This document shows positions 1 through 8,555 of a stretch of DNA of 23,777 bases, piece after piece. Below the pieces are notes generated by a model, which saw only the letters and a program-made list of their open reading frames with translations, searched no databases and was not told the DNA's origin. Location of the stretch: positions 1-23,777 of the forward strand of contig CAYXMY010000038.1 in NCBI GenBank assembly GCA_964466155.1, given 5' to 3'. The position numbers and the translations under genes are program-made. Every line of letters starts with the position of its first letter. The stretch's first letter is position 1. This DNA is from Caenibius sp964466155. GTDB lineage: Bacteria > Pseudomonadota > Alphaproteobacteria > Sphingomonadales > Sphingomonadaceae.

Positions 1-2706
1 ATCGGGTGCGGCATCCGCGATAATCGCAACTGCTTCTGCCTGCGGAACGGCGGGTTCGATTTCCGCTACCGGCGCTTCCTCATCGGCCTTCTTGCGGCGT
101 GTGGTGCGGCGCTTCGGCTTGGCAGGAGCCGCTTCCTCCTCCACCGCTACCGGTTCGGCATTGGCGGTTGAGGCGTCAGCTTCCGAAGCTTCCACATCGG
201 CCTTCTTGCGGCGTGTGGTGCGGCGTTTCGGCTTGGCGGGTGCTGCTTCGTCTGCCGATGCTTCGGGGACTGCCTCTGCCGCTTCGCCTTCTGCCGATAT
301 GGCAACGGCTTCTTCTGCGGCCGGTTCGGCTTTCTTACGGCGCGTGGTGCGGCGCTTCGGCTTGGCCGGTGCAGCTTCAACGGCTTCTGCCGCTTCGGCT
401 TCCTCTGCCGCTACCGGCTCTGCGGTATCCACCGGCTGCGCGACTTCGGCAATCTCGCCACCTTCATCGGCAGATTTGGAAGCATCGTCTTCTTCTGCAT
501 CGTCGTCAGCCGACGGGCTTTCATCGCCGTCCATCCGCTTTTTGCGGCGGCGGCCACCACGGCGGCGGCGGCGCTTGGGCCGTTCTTCGCCATCCAGCGC
601 ATCTTCCGCATCGAGGTCTTCGCTGGAGGTTTCATCGCCAGGCTCGCTGTCGCTATCGTTATCGACGGCATCGTCGTCATCGAATGCCTCAGCGCCTTCG
701 CCATCCTGATCGCGGCGTTTGCGATTGCGGCCACCACGGCGGCGGCGGCGCTTCTTGCGCGGTTCATCGCGATCTTCGCCATCGTCCTGCGCTTCGATTT
801 CGTCCTCTTCGTCCTCAACGATATCGTCGAGATCGTCTTCGAGGACGAGGGGTTCGAATTTCGGCGTGTCGAGCGGGCGCGGCCCGGCGCTGGTGGCGCG
901 CATTTTCGCGCCTTCGTTCTCACCCTCGGGCAGAACTTCGACGATTACGCCATAACGATCCTCGATTTCCGCGAGGTCGGCACGTTTCTGGTTGAGCAGG
1001 TAGATCGCCGCCTCGGTGGAGGCATAGAGCGAGATGATCGTGCCCTTGCCCTTGGCCGCTTCGTCTTCGATCAGGCGCAGGGCGGAGAGGCCCGCGCTCG
1101 ATGCCGTGCGGACAAGACCCGTGCCGTCGCAGTGGGGACAGGAGCGGGTGGTGGCCTCAAGCACCCCGGTGCGCAGGCGCTGACGGCTCATTTCCATCAG
1201 TCCGAAGCTGGAAATGCGGCCCACCTGGATGCGCGCGCGATCGTGCTTGAGCGCATCCTTCATCGCCCGTTCGACCTTGCGGACGTTCGAGCTGTATTCC
1301 ATGTCGATGAAATCGATCACGACCAGACCCGCCATATCGCGCAGGCGGAGCTGGCGGGCGATTTCCCTGGCCGCTTCGAGATTGGTGCTGAGAGCCGTCG
1401 CCTCGATGCCATGTTCCTTGGTCGAACGGCCCGAGTTGATATCGATTGAGACGAGCGCTTCGGTCGGATTGATGACGAGGTAGCCGCCGGATTTCAACTG
1501 CACCACCGGATCGTACATCGCGGAAAGCTGGTCTTCCGCGCCGAAGCGTTGGAACAGCGGAACCGGGTCGGCGTACTGCTTCACTTTGCGGGCATGGCTG
1601 GGCATGAGCAGCTTCATGAACTGCCGGGCAGCCTTGTAGCCTTCTTCGCCTTCAACGATGACTTCTTCGATATCGCGATTGTAGATATCGCGGATCGCGC
1701 GCTTGATGAGGTCGCTATCCGAATGGATCATCGCCGGAGCGGTGGAGGTTAGCGTCTTTTCGCGAATTTCGTCCCACAGGCGGGCGAGATAATCGAAATC
1801 GCGCTTGATCTCGGTCTTGGTGCGCTGAAGCCCGGCAGTGCGGATGATACAGCCCATCGACTTGGGCAGCTTGAGTTCCGAAACGATCTGCTTGAGCCGC
1901 TTGCGGTCGGCGGAACTGGAAATCTTCCGCGAAATGCCGCCGCCATGGCTGCTGTTCGGCATGAGGACCGTGTAGCGCCCGGCAAGGCTGAGGTACGTGG
2001 TCAGCGCGGCCCCCTTGTTGCCGCGTTCTTCCTTGACGACCTGCACCAGCAGAACCTGGCGGCGCTGGATGACGTCCTGAATCTTGTAGCGGCGGCGCAG
2101 AGCCATGCGCCGGGCGCGCACTTCTTCCGCTTCCTTCGAACGGGCTCGACCCTGGCGCCGGCCGCGGCCGCGATTGTGGCCTCGTTCCTCGCCGGCATCT
2201 TCTGCCTGGGTATCGTCGTTCGCATCCGCCGCGCCATCGCCGTTATCGCCTTCGACGAAGCCGCCTTCGATGGTCGCGACATCGTCTTTTTCGGATGTGT
2301 CGATTTCTTCAACGCCATCGTCACCGGCGAAATCGTCGATCAGGGAGCCGTTTTCATCGAAATCTTCATCTTCCCCGCCATCCTCTTCGGCGGCGCGCAG
2401 ACGCGCTTCTTCCTCAGCGGCCGCAGCTTCTTCCGCCAGCAGGGCTTCGCGGTCTTCCCGAGGAATTTGGTAATAATCGGGATGAATTTCGCTGAAGGCC
2501 AGAAAGCCGTGACGGTTGCCGCCGAAATCGACGAACGCAGCCTGAAGCGAGGGTTCTACCCGGGTAACTTTGGCGAGATAGATATTGCCTTTGATCTGCT
2601 TTTTATCTGCGGATTCAAAGTCGAATTCTTCAATACGGTTGCCTTTGAGCACCGCCACCCGGGTTTCTTCCGGATGGCGCGCATCGATAAGCATGCGCGT
2701 TGTCAT
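1..2706 (-). CDS. rne: Ribonuclease E (RNase E/G family), 3' end beyond the window
   Basis: This gene encodes the endoribonuclease that starts mRNA decay and processes rRNA and tRNA precursors, usually as the degradosome scaffold. 902 codons are open without a stop, so the C-terminus lies outside. The start ATG (2704-2706) has GGAG 8 bases upstream. The N-terminus (MTTRMLIDARHPEETRVAV) is typical of the family. The S1 RNA-binding domain (from about residue 37) is interrupted by an insertion at about 86-205, acidic and then Arg-rich. The catalytic metal ligands are D422 and N424 (VSIDINS) and D465 (VIDFIDM). The Zn-link is C523-P-H-C526. Each of these sits 119 residues later than its E. coli counterpart (D303, D346, C404), which places the whole length difference in the S1 insertion. 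The C-terminal half is low-complexity: acidic blocks, two Arg clusters (KKRRRRGGRNRKRR and KRRRRRGGRRRKKR) and three KPKRRTTRRKK repeats, the expected layout of a disordered RNA-binding scaffold. Confidence 0.97.
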   Translation of the reverse strand, partial: MTTRMLIDARHPEETRVAVLKGNRIEEFDFESADKKQIKGNIYLAKVTRVEPSLQAAFVDFGGNRHGFLAFSEIHPDYYQIPREDREALLAEEAAAAEEEARLRAAEEDGGEDEDFDENGSLIDDFAGDDGVEEIDTSEKDDVATIEGGFVEGDNGDGAADANDDTQAEDAGEERGHNRGRGRRQGRARSKEAEEVRARRMALRRRYKIQDVIQRRQVLLVQVVKEERGNKGAALTTYLSLAGRYTVLMPNSSHGGGISRKISSSADRKRLKQIVSELKLPKSMGCIIRTAGLQRTKTEIKRDFDYLARLWDEIREKTLTSTAPAMIHSDSDLIKRAIRDIYNRDIEEVIVEGEEGYKAARQFMKLLMPSHARKVKQYADPVPLFQRFGAEDQLSAMYDPVVQLKSGGYLVINPTEALVSIDINSGRSTKEHGIEATALSTNLEAAREIARQLRLRDMAGLVVIDFIDMEYSSNVRKVERAMKDALKHDRARIQVGRISSFGLMEMSRQRLRTGVLEATTRSCPHCDGTGLVRTASSAGLSALRLIEDEAAKGKGTIISLYASTEAAIYLLNQKRADLAEIEDRYGVIVEVLPEGENEGAKMRATSAGPRPLDTPKFEPLVLEDDLDDIVEDEEDEIEAQDDGEDRDEPRKKRRRRRGGRNRKRRDQDGEGAEAFDDDDAVDNDSDSEPGDETSSEDLDAEDALDGEERPKRRRRRGGRRRKKRMDGDESPSADDDAEEDDASKSADEGGEIAEVAQPVDTAEPVAAEEAEAAEAVEAAPAKPKRRTTRRKKAEPAAEEAVAISAEGEAAEAVPEASADEAAPAKPKRRTTRRKKADVEASEADASTANAEPVAVEEEAAPAKPKRRTTRRKKADEEAPVAEIEPAVPQAEAVAIIADAAPD
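85..378 (-). repeat. Three copies of a 51-bp coding repeat in the RNase E tail
   Basis: Three near-identical 51-bp units at 85-135, 199-249 and 328-378 lie in the RNase E reading frame. Each encodes EAAPAKPKRRTTRRKKA, a Pro/Lys/Arg-rich basic peptide. They are spaced 114 and 129 bp apart by acidic Ala/Glu-rich linkers. The few differences between copies are mostly silent, so the peptide appears to be under selection. Inferred role: repeated RNA- or partner-binding patches in the disordered tail. Confidence 0.9.
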
Positions 2707-3237
2707 TGTGGATTCTCCGGGCGCGCGGCGGGCCTGCGACCCATGCTAGAGTTGTTCCGGAGGCTGCGCGCGCACTAGTAGATGGCCCACCAGCCGCATA
2801 AACGTGGCGGGGCAGGCTATTGAAAAGGAATTGACGGCCAGTCCGGTCAAACGAACTGGATATGAGGGATGTGTCTGCCCCAATGCGATTGCGCAGGCCC
2901 TTGGCGTTTCGAAGGGTGCTGTGCGCTGCCCGATCCGCCGCATCAGCAGCACCGATGGCGGGCTGCAGCGGTCGGAATTGGTACGGGCTTCTCATTCGGG
3001 CATCAACCTGTGTGAAACCGGCGCCGAATAACGCCGGTTGCGATAAATGGAGCGAACCGCTGCCGCAGATCCGGGAGATTTCGCGCTGGCAAGCGTGTGC
3101 CTGAACGATTCTGGATCAAGGCTGGCTCGCCCCGTGGCTCGTTGCTAGCACCGGCAACAAATATCGGCAACCTTATTGCGGGATAAGGCGAAATTGCTCT
3201 TGTCCAATATGGTTAGGGGCGATTAACCCCGTTTCCG
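2707..3237. other. Gene-free divergent intergenic region between rne and the amidase gene
   Basis: About 530 bp separate the divergent rne and amidase starts. Only short overlapping ORFs occur, without good ribosome sites or recognisable products, so I see no gene here. It must hold the promoters of both genes and, by analogy with enteric rne, perhaps a long rne leader. Visible structure: an interrupted palindrome TTGAC (2831-2835) / GTCAA (2846-2850) whose arms resemble -35 boxes on each strand, without convincing -10 boxes; a perfect 8-bp inverted repeat at 3016-3039; and a small GGTTA/TAACC inverted repeat (3211-3215 / 3224-3228) just before the amidase start. Confidence 0.6.
3016..3039. 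repeat. Perfect 8-bp inverted repeat with an 8-base loop
   Basis: AACCGGCG (3016-3023) is followed by an 8-base spacer and CGCCGGTT (3032-3039). The stem is GC-rich and perfect. No T-tract follows on either strand, so it is not a standard terminator. It could be a structured leader element or a protein-binding site. Confidence 0.55.
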
Positions 3238-4107
3238 ATGTCATCGCGTTTCCGGCTTTCCCTGATCCTTGTTGCGATCCTGATGCTCGGCGGTGCGCTG
3301 TGGGCATTCGGCGGGCACGGATTGCAGCAATTTTCGGGACAGGGTTACGTTGTCCGCCTCGAATTGCCGCAAGCAGGAAATAAGATCGGACTTCCGCCTA
3401 TCAAGGGGCCATTGGACGCATCGCGGCCCCTGGTGGTGATCGATGCCGGGCACGGCGGACACGATCCCGGGGCCGGAGCGGCCGATCTTCCGGAAAAAAC
3501 GCTTACACTGGGATTGGCGCGCGCCTTGCGCGACCGATTGCTTGCTGGCGGCGGCATCCGGGTGGCCATGACACGCGATGACGACCGGTTTCTGGCCTTG
3601 GCCGAGCGGCGGGAAATCGCGCGGGCGCTGGGGGCCAGTCTGTTTCTCTCGATCCACGCGGATTCGGCGGGCGAGGATCAACAGGTCGCAGGGGCCAGCC
3701 TGTACACGCTGGCGGCAAAGGCGTCTGACGCCGCGGCCGCAAGCCTCGCGGCGCGTGAAAACCATGCCGACAGCATAAACGGGGTGATGCTGGATGGGCA
3801 AAGCGATGCCGTGAGCGCGATTCTGGTCGATCTCTCCCAGCGGCATGCGCGGGAAGAAGCCGGGGAACTGACCGGCCTGATCGTCCGGGAAGGGGAAGGG
3901 CGAATGGCATTCCATCCCAATCCGCGCCGCTCAGCGGCTTTTGCCGTGCTGAAATCGCCGGATGTGCCTTCGGTCCTGTTCGAGGCGGGTTATATTTCCA
4001 ATCCCGATGAAGCGCAGCGCCTTGCTTCGCCCGAAGGCCGGGCGCAATTCGCGGAAATCGTCGACAAGGCCATTCGCGTCTATTTTGCGCGGCAGCGGGG
4101 CAACTGA
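3238..4107 (+). CDS. N-acetylmuramoyl-L-alanine amidase (Amidase_3, AmiC-like)
   Basis: This is a zinc hydrolase that cuts the amide bond between MurNAc and the stem peptide of peptidoglycan, needed for septum splitting. The 289-residue protein has an N-terminal hydrophobic segment (about residues 7-24, signal anchor or signal peptide) and a catalytic domain from about 65. H72 (IDAGHGG), E86 and H140 (LSIHADS) are the expected zinc ligands, and E249 (VLFEAGYISNP) is the catalytic glutamate. No long AMIN domain precedes the catalytic domain, so the protein is shorter than E. coli AmiC. No clear Shine-Dalgarno sequence precedes the ATG, but it is the only start that keeps the signal segment. 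The PBP1A gene follows 81 bp downstream on the same strand, so wall splitting and synthesis genes are together. Confidence 0.93.
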   Translation: MSSRFRLSLILVAILMLGGALWAFGGHGLQQFSGQGYVVRLELPQAGNKIGLPPIKGPLDASRPLVVIDAGHGGHDPGAGAADLPEKTLTLGLARALRDRLLAGGGIRVAMTRDDDRFLALAERREIARALGASLFLSIHADSAGEDQQVAGASLYTLAAKASDAAAASLAARENHADSINGVMLDGQSDAVSAILVDLSQRHAREEAGELTGLIVREGEGRMAFHPNPRRSAAFAVLKSPDVPSVLFEAGYISNPDEAQRLASPEGRAQFAEIVDKAIRVYFARQRGN

Positions 4108-4188
4108 CAGGTTGACGGGGATTGCCCGGTGAATTGCATCGCTTCCTGCTGGCATAGCGTGAACCGGGCGTGCTAAGGGCGGCCCACG

Positions 4189-6726
4189 ATGGCCGATGAG
4201 AGCAATTCCGAAACTGCCCATTACCGGGTGCGCCGTGACGCAAGAGGCGCGTTCGCCTGGGTTCATGAAGTTCAGGGCAAGGCAAGGGCGAAGTGGCGCG
4301 AAAGCAGGCTTTTTCGCTGGGTGTCCGTTGCCGTAGGTATTCTGCTGGTGCTGTGGCTGGCGGCATGGTTCGTGCTGGCGCGCAATCTGCCCGATGCAAA
4401 GATGCTGATCGATTATCAGCCGCCGCTGCCGACCATGGTGCGGGGAATCGATGGGGAGATCGTCGATTCCTATGCGCGTGAACGGCGCGTGCAATTGCAG
4501 TTCGTCGATTTTCCGCGTCCCTTGATCAACGCCTTTCTCGCGGCGGAAGACAAGACGTTCTGGACGCATGGCGGGATCGACTACACCGGTTTCGCCGGTG
4601 CCGTGTTCGACTATGCCCGGAAATTCGGATCGGGGCAGCGCGCCAAAGGCGGTTCGACCATTACCCAGCAGGTGGCCAAGAACATCTTGGTCGGCGATGA
4701 GTATTCGATCACCCGCAAGCTGAAGGAAATGGTCCTCGCACGCCGGATCGAAAGCGTGCTCACCAAGCAGCAGATTCTCGAACTCTATCTCAACGAGATT
4801 CCGCTGGGGCGGCAAAGCTTCGGCGTTCAGGCGGCATCGCGTGCTTATTTCGACAAGGATATCGGCGATCTGCAACTGCATGAGGCGGCTTTCCTCGCCA
4901 TCCTGCCCAAGGCGCCGGAACGTTACGGCCGGGCGAAGTATGCGGATCAGGCCTTGCGGCGCCGCAATTTCGTGCTCGATCAGATGGCTAAAAACGCCTT
5001 CATAACCCATGAAGAGGCAGCCGTCGCCAAAGCGCAGCCTTTAGGCGTTATTCCGCGCCGGGCCGTGACCAAGACCGTCGATGCCGGATATTTCCTCGAA
5101 GAAGTACGCCGCCAACTGATCAAGGATTTCGGTGAAAAGCCGGAAGACGGTCCGAACAGCGTCTATGGCGGTGGCCTGTGGGTGCGCACTTCGCTCGATC
5201 CGCAATTGCAGAATGCTGCGCGCGATGCTCTGCGTGCCGGTCTGCTGCGTTTTCAGGGCGGGCGCGGGTGGACGGGGCCGATTGCGAAGATCGATCTCAA
5301 TCGCGGAAGTTGGCAGGGGCAACTGGTCAGCTCCAATCTCGGCATCAGTTACGAGAATTGGCGGGTGGGAGTTGTCACCAGCCGCAACGGCAATTCGGCC
5401 CAGCTCGGTCTTGTGGATGGTAAGGAATATCCTTTGACCGGTTTGCCGGATGCGTTGCGTGCGGGCGATGTGATCGTGGCATCGCCTGAAGGCAACGCTT
5501 TCCGGGTCCGTACCATTCCGGAGGTTTCCGGCGGATTTCTGGCGGAAGATCCCAATAGTGGCCGCGTGATGGCGATGCAGGGCGGTTTCGACTCTCGTTT
5601 GGGGGCATTCAACCGTGCGACCCAAGCGATGCGTCAGCCCGGTTCGACGATCAAGCCATTCGTCTATGCGACAGGGCTGGACCACGGTCAGACGCCAGCT
5701 TCGATGGTGTCCGATAGCTCGTTCTGCGTCTTTCAGGGCGCGGCGCGCGGGGAAAAGTGCTTCCGCAACTTCAGTGGCGGCGGTGGCGGTGAACACACGA
5801 TGCGCTGGGGGCTTGAACAGTCCCGCAACCTGATGACCATTCATATCGCCAACGATGCGGGCATGAACAATGTCGTCCGCACGTTCGACAAAGTTGGCAT
5901 CGGCAAATACAAGCCATATTTGTCCTTCGCTCTCGGGGCGGGGGAAACGACCGTTCAGAGAATGGTCAACGCCTATGCCGCGCTCGCCAATCAGGGGCGC
6001 CAGTTCGATCCGACGTTGGTGGACTATGTCCAGGATCGCAGGGGCAAGGTCATCTGGCGGGCGGACAAGCGCAAATGCACCGGCTGCAGCATGCGGGAAT
6101 GGGACGGCAAACCGATGCCGCGCTTCCCCGAGCGTGGGCGGCAGGTGCTCGATCCGCGCACGGCCTATCAGGTGGTGCATATGCTGGAAGGTGTGGTTCA
6201 GCGCGGCACGGCGGTGACCTTGCGCGATCTCAATCTGCCGCTGTTCGGCAAGACCGGGACGACTTCCGGACCGACCGATGTGTGGTTCATGGGCGGATCG
6301 CCGGATATCGTAGCCGGGGTTTATCTTGGATATGATCGTCCTCGCAGCCTTGGCGGCGGTGCGCAGGGCGGGCGGCATGCCGCACCGATCTTCAAGCAGT
6401 TCGTGCAGGAAACCCGCGATCGCTGGAAGGACGAGCCGGTGCCTGCCCCCGCCGGTGTGCGCATGGTGCGGATCGATCGGCGTTCCGGCAAGCGCGTCTT
6501 CGGCGGGTGGCCGAGCGACGATCCCAAGGCTGCTGTCATTTGGGAAGCGTTCAAGCCGGATACCGAACCGCGCCGCAGCACCCGCCAGGATGAAGTGGAT
6601 GCAATGCGGGAAGAAATTCTCACTCTCATTCGCCGCGGACGCCAGGCTGAGGATGCGCAGCGTGCTGCGCGTCCGGTAACGGCGCAACCGGGGAATTTCG
6701 CCGAACAGCATGGCGGACTTTACTGA
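4189..6726 (+). CDS. mrcA: Penicillin-binding protein 1A (bifunctional glycosyltransferase/transpeptidase)
   Basis: This class A PBP polymerises lipid II into glycan strands and crosslinks the peptides in the periplasm. The 845-residue protein has a cytoplasmic N-terminus, one membrane helix (about 44-64), and a GT51 domain with catalytic E120 (AAEDKTFWTHGGID) and the GGSTITQQ motif (154-161). The PBP1A-type OB-like insert (about 330-445) follows. The transpeptidase domain has S486-T-I-K489, S545-R-N547 and K688-T-G690. Extra periplasmic cysteines occur as C513/C524 and as a CxxC pair (C630/C633); these may form disulfides. AGGG lies about 10 bases before the ATG. The tail after about 760 is hydrophilic and low-complexity. 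A long open frame on the opposite strand is a codon-bias shadow. Confidence 0.96.
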   Translation: MADESNSETAHYRVRRDARGAFAWVHEVQGKARAKWRESRLFRWVSVAVGILLVLWLAAWFVLARNLPDAKMLIDYQPPLPTMVRGIDGEIVDSYARERRVQLQFVDFPRPLINAFLAAEDKTFWTHGGIDYTGFAGAVFDYARKFGSGQRAKGGSTITQQVAKNILVGDEYSITRKLKEMVLARRIESVLTKQQILELYLNEIPLGRQSFGVQAASRAYFDKDIGDLQLHEAAFLAILPKAPERYGRAKYADQALRRRNFVLDQMAKNAFITHEEAAVAKAQPLGVIPRRAVTKTVDAGYFLEEVRRQLIKDFGEKPEDGPNSVYGGGLWVRTSLDPQLQNAARDALRAGLLRFQGGRGWTGPIAKIDLNRGSWQGQLVSSNLGISYENWRVGVVTSRNGNSAQLGLVDGKEYPLTGLPDALRAGDVIVASPEGNAFRVRTIPEVSGGFLAEDPNSGRVMAMQGGFDSRLGAFNRATQAMRQPGSTIKPFVYATGLDHGQTPASMVSDSSFCVFQGAARGEKCFRNFSGGGGGEHTMRWGLEQSRNLMTIHIANDAGMNNVVRTFDKVGIGKYKPYLSFALGAGETTVQRMVNAYAALANQGRQFDPTLVDYVQDRRGKVIWRADKRKCTGCSMREWDGKPMPRFPERGRQVLDPRTAYQVVHMLEGVVQRGTAVTLRDLNLPLFGKTGTTSGPTDVWFMGGSPDIVAGVYLGYDRPRSLGGGAQGGRHAAPIFKQFVQETRDRWKDEPVPAPAGVRMVRIDRRSGKRVFGGWPSDDPKAAVIWEAFKPDTEPRRSTRQDEVDAMREEILTLIRRGRQAEDAQRAARPVTAQPGNFAEQHGGLY

Positions 6727-6774
6727 GCGGACATTTCAACGATCTGGACAGAGGTCTTTAGAGGAGTCATGGTG

Positions 6775-7317
6775 ATGCAAATGAAACGTCTGTTTGCCTT
6801 GGCTTGTGCCTTCGGATTTCTCGCCTCCCCCGCGATGGCTGCGCTTCCGGTCGGCGCCAAAGCACCCGCTCTTGTGACCAAGGGCGCGCTTGCGGGCAAG
6901 GATTTCACCTTCGATCTCAAGGCCGCGCTCGCCAAGGGGCCGGTGGTGCTCTACTTCTATCCCAAGGCGTTTACGCAGGGCTGCACGCTCGAAGCCCATG
7001 CCTTTGCCGAGGCTATGCCGGAATTTCGCGCGGCGGGGGCCAGTGTGATCGGGCTTTCCGCTGACGATCTGCCGGCGTTGCGCCGCTTCTCCACAGAAGC
7101 GTGCCGCAATGCCTTCCCCGTGGCGGTGGCCAGTGCTCCCACTATCAAGGCCTACGATGTCGCTTTGAATCGGGATGGCGTGAATACCGGCCTTACGGAG
7201 CGCACGTCTTATGTGATCGGCAAGGACGGGCGTATCGTCATGGTCCATTCCGATATGGACTGGCGGGAGCACGTAAAACTGACGCTTGCCGCGGTGAAGG
7301 CGCTCAAGTCCAAATAG
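6775..7317 (+). CDS. Exported peroxiredoxin (AhpC/TSA, PrxQ/BCP-like)
   Basis: This is a thiol peroxidase predicted to reduce peroxides in the periplasm. I chose the ATG at 6775 because GAGGAG (6761-6766) lies 8 bases before it; in-frame ATGs at 6769 and 6781 are alternatives. From 6775 the protein has 180 residues and a Sec signal peptide ending in SPAMA (cleavage about 22/23). The peroxidatic site is TQGC (T67, C70) after the FYPKAF motif, and R143 (ERTSYVIG) matches the conserved catalytic arginine. The resolving cysteine that lies five residues after the peroxidatic one in E. coli BCP is absent. C110 is the only other cysteine in the mature domain and could resolve in an alpha-3-type arrangement. 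It follows the PBP1A gene by about 48 bp, possibly in the same transcript. Confidence 0.9.
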   Translation: MQMKRLFALACAFGFLASPAMAALPVGAKAPALVTKGALAGKDFTFDLKAALAKGPVVLYFYPKAFTQGCTLEAHAFAEAMPEFRAAGASVIGLSADDLPALRRFSTEACRNAFPVAVASAPTIKAYDVALNRDGVNTGLTERTSYVIGKDGRIVMVHSDMDWREHVKLTLAAVKALKSK

Positions 7318-7427
7318 GCGCTTGCATCGGTCTGCGGTGGCGGGCAGGGGGCGACTGATTGCCGCACCCACTTTCGAAATCCCGCGCCTCAGCTAAGCGG
7401 GCCTCGACATTACGGAGTTGAAGAGCC

Positions 7428-8555
7428 ATGCGTGCCGAAGGGCAGGCCCATATAGATCGTATCGAAGCGGCTTTGGCGTTGGTTCGCCGGTCGCTGGATT
7501 GGGAACGTGCACTGCGCCGCCTCGATGAACTGAACGCGCGCGTGGAAGATCCGACCCTGTGGGACGACCCCAAGCAGGCCGAGGCCATCATGCGCGAACG
7601 GCGGCGGCTCGAAGGATCGATAGGTACGGTGAACGAGATTGGCCAGGAAATGGCCGATGCGGTCGAGTTTATCGAAATGGGTGAGGCCGAAGGTGACGGG
7701 GCCATCGTCGCGGAAGGGCTCGAAACCTTGGAAAGGCTCGCCGGACGGGCGGATGCCGACAAGGTCCAGGCGCTGCTGTCAGGGGAAGCGGACAGCAACG
7801 ACACTTATCTCGAAATTCATGCGGGTGCTGGCGGAACGGAAAGCCAGGACTGGGCGGAAATGCTGCAACGCATGTACACCCGTTGGGCGGAACGGCGCGG
7901 CTACAAGGTCGAACTGGTCGATTATCATGCGGGTGAACAGGCGGGCATCAAGTCGGCGACGCTGATGCTGAAAGGCGAAAACGCCTACGGCTATGCCAAG
8001 ACGGAAAGCGGGGTGCATCGTCTGGTGCGGATCAGCCCTTATGACAGTTCCGCGCGCCGCCATACGAGTTTCAGCTCGATCTGGGTTTATCCTGTTATCG
8101 ACGACGATATCGATATCGATATCAATCCGGCGGATCTCAAAATCGATACCTACCGTGCATCGGGCGCGGGCGGGCAGCACGTCAACACGACAGACTCCGC
8201 GGTTCGCATCACGCACGCGCCGAGCGGTATCATCGTGGCCAGCCAGATCGACCGTTCGCAACACAAGAACCGCGAAATCGCGATGAACATGCTGAAAGCG
8301 CGCCTGTTCGAAGAAGAAATGCGCAAGCGCGAAGAAGCGGCCAGCGCGGAACATGCTTCGAAGACAGATATCGGGTGGGGGCACCAGATCCGCTCCTACG
8401 TTCTGCAGCCTTATCAGATGGTCAAGGATTTGCGCACGGGTGTAACTTCGACCAGCCCGGACGATGTGCTGGACGGCAAACTGGATGAATTCATGGCCGC
8501 CGCGCTTGCCCAGCGCGTGACCGGCGAAACCGTTGAGGTTGAGGACGTCGAATGA
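7428..8555 (+). CDS. prfB: Peptide chain release factor 2
   Basis: RF2 reads UGA and UAA stop codons and triggers peptide release on the ribosome. The 375-residue protein has the N-terminal PCRF domain (about 20-130), the decoding domain and the peptidyl-hydrolysis loop with G248-G249-Q250 in SGAGGQHVN. The stop-recognition tripeptide is S203-P204-Y205, where E. coli RF2 has SPF. The start ATG has GGAG 10 bases upstream and the ORF is continuous, so the autoregulatory +1 frameshift of E. coli prfB is absent. The stop codon overlaps the next gene as ATGA. Confidence 0.97.
   Translation: MRAEGQAHIDRIEAALALVRRSLDWERALRRLDELNARVEDPTLWDDPKQAEAIMRERRRLEGSIGTVNEIGQEMADAVEFIEMGEAEGDGAIVAEGLETLERLAGRADADKVQALLSGEADSNDTYLEIHAGAGGTESQDWAEMLQRMYTRWAERRGYKVELVDYHAGEQAGIKSATLMLKGENAYGYAKTESGVHRLVRISPYDSSARRHTSFSSIWVYPVIDDDIDIDINPADLKIDTYRASGAGGQHVNTTDSAVRITHAPSGIIVASQIDRSQHKNREIAMNMLKARLFEEEMRKREEAASAEHASKTDIGWGHQIRSYVLQPYQMVKDLRTGVTSTSPDDVLDGKLDEFMAAALAQRVTGETVEVEDVE

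Noticed and set aside
1945..2778. 277-codon plus-strand open frame opposite the 5' part of rne
   Set aside because: Its hydrophobic-looking translation arises as the complement of the acidic S1 insertion of RNase E; no start signals or homology are evident.
2831..2859. TTGACG as a -35 box of a plus-strand promoter
   Set aside because: No acceptable -10 box is found 16-18 bases downstream, so I did not list a promoter.
2804..3031. 75-codon plus-strand ORF in the rne-amidase intergenic region
   Set aside because: Composition is not protein-like, there is no ribosome site, and other frames of similar length overlap it on both strands.
5041..6711. 556-codon open frame on the minus strand opposite the PBP1A gene
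   Set aside because: It lies wholly antisense to a gene with all catalytic motifs, has low-complexity His/Arg/Ala composition and no recognisable domain; GC-rich codon bias creates such shadows.
7318..7427. Possible +1 programmed frameshift region at the prfB 5' end
   Set aside because: The RF2 frame is continuous from the ATG at 7428 with a ribosome site; no in-frame UGA slippery site is seen.
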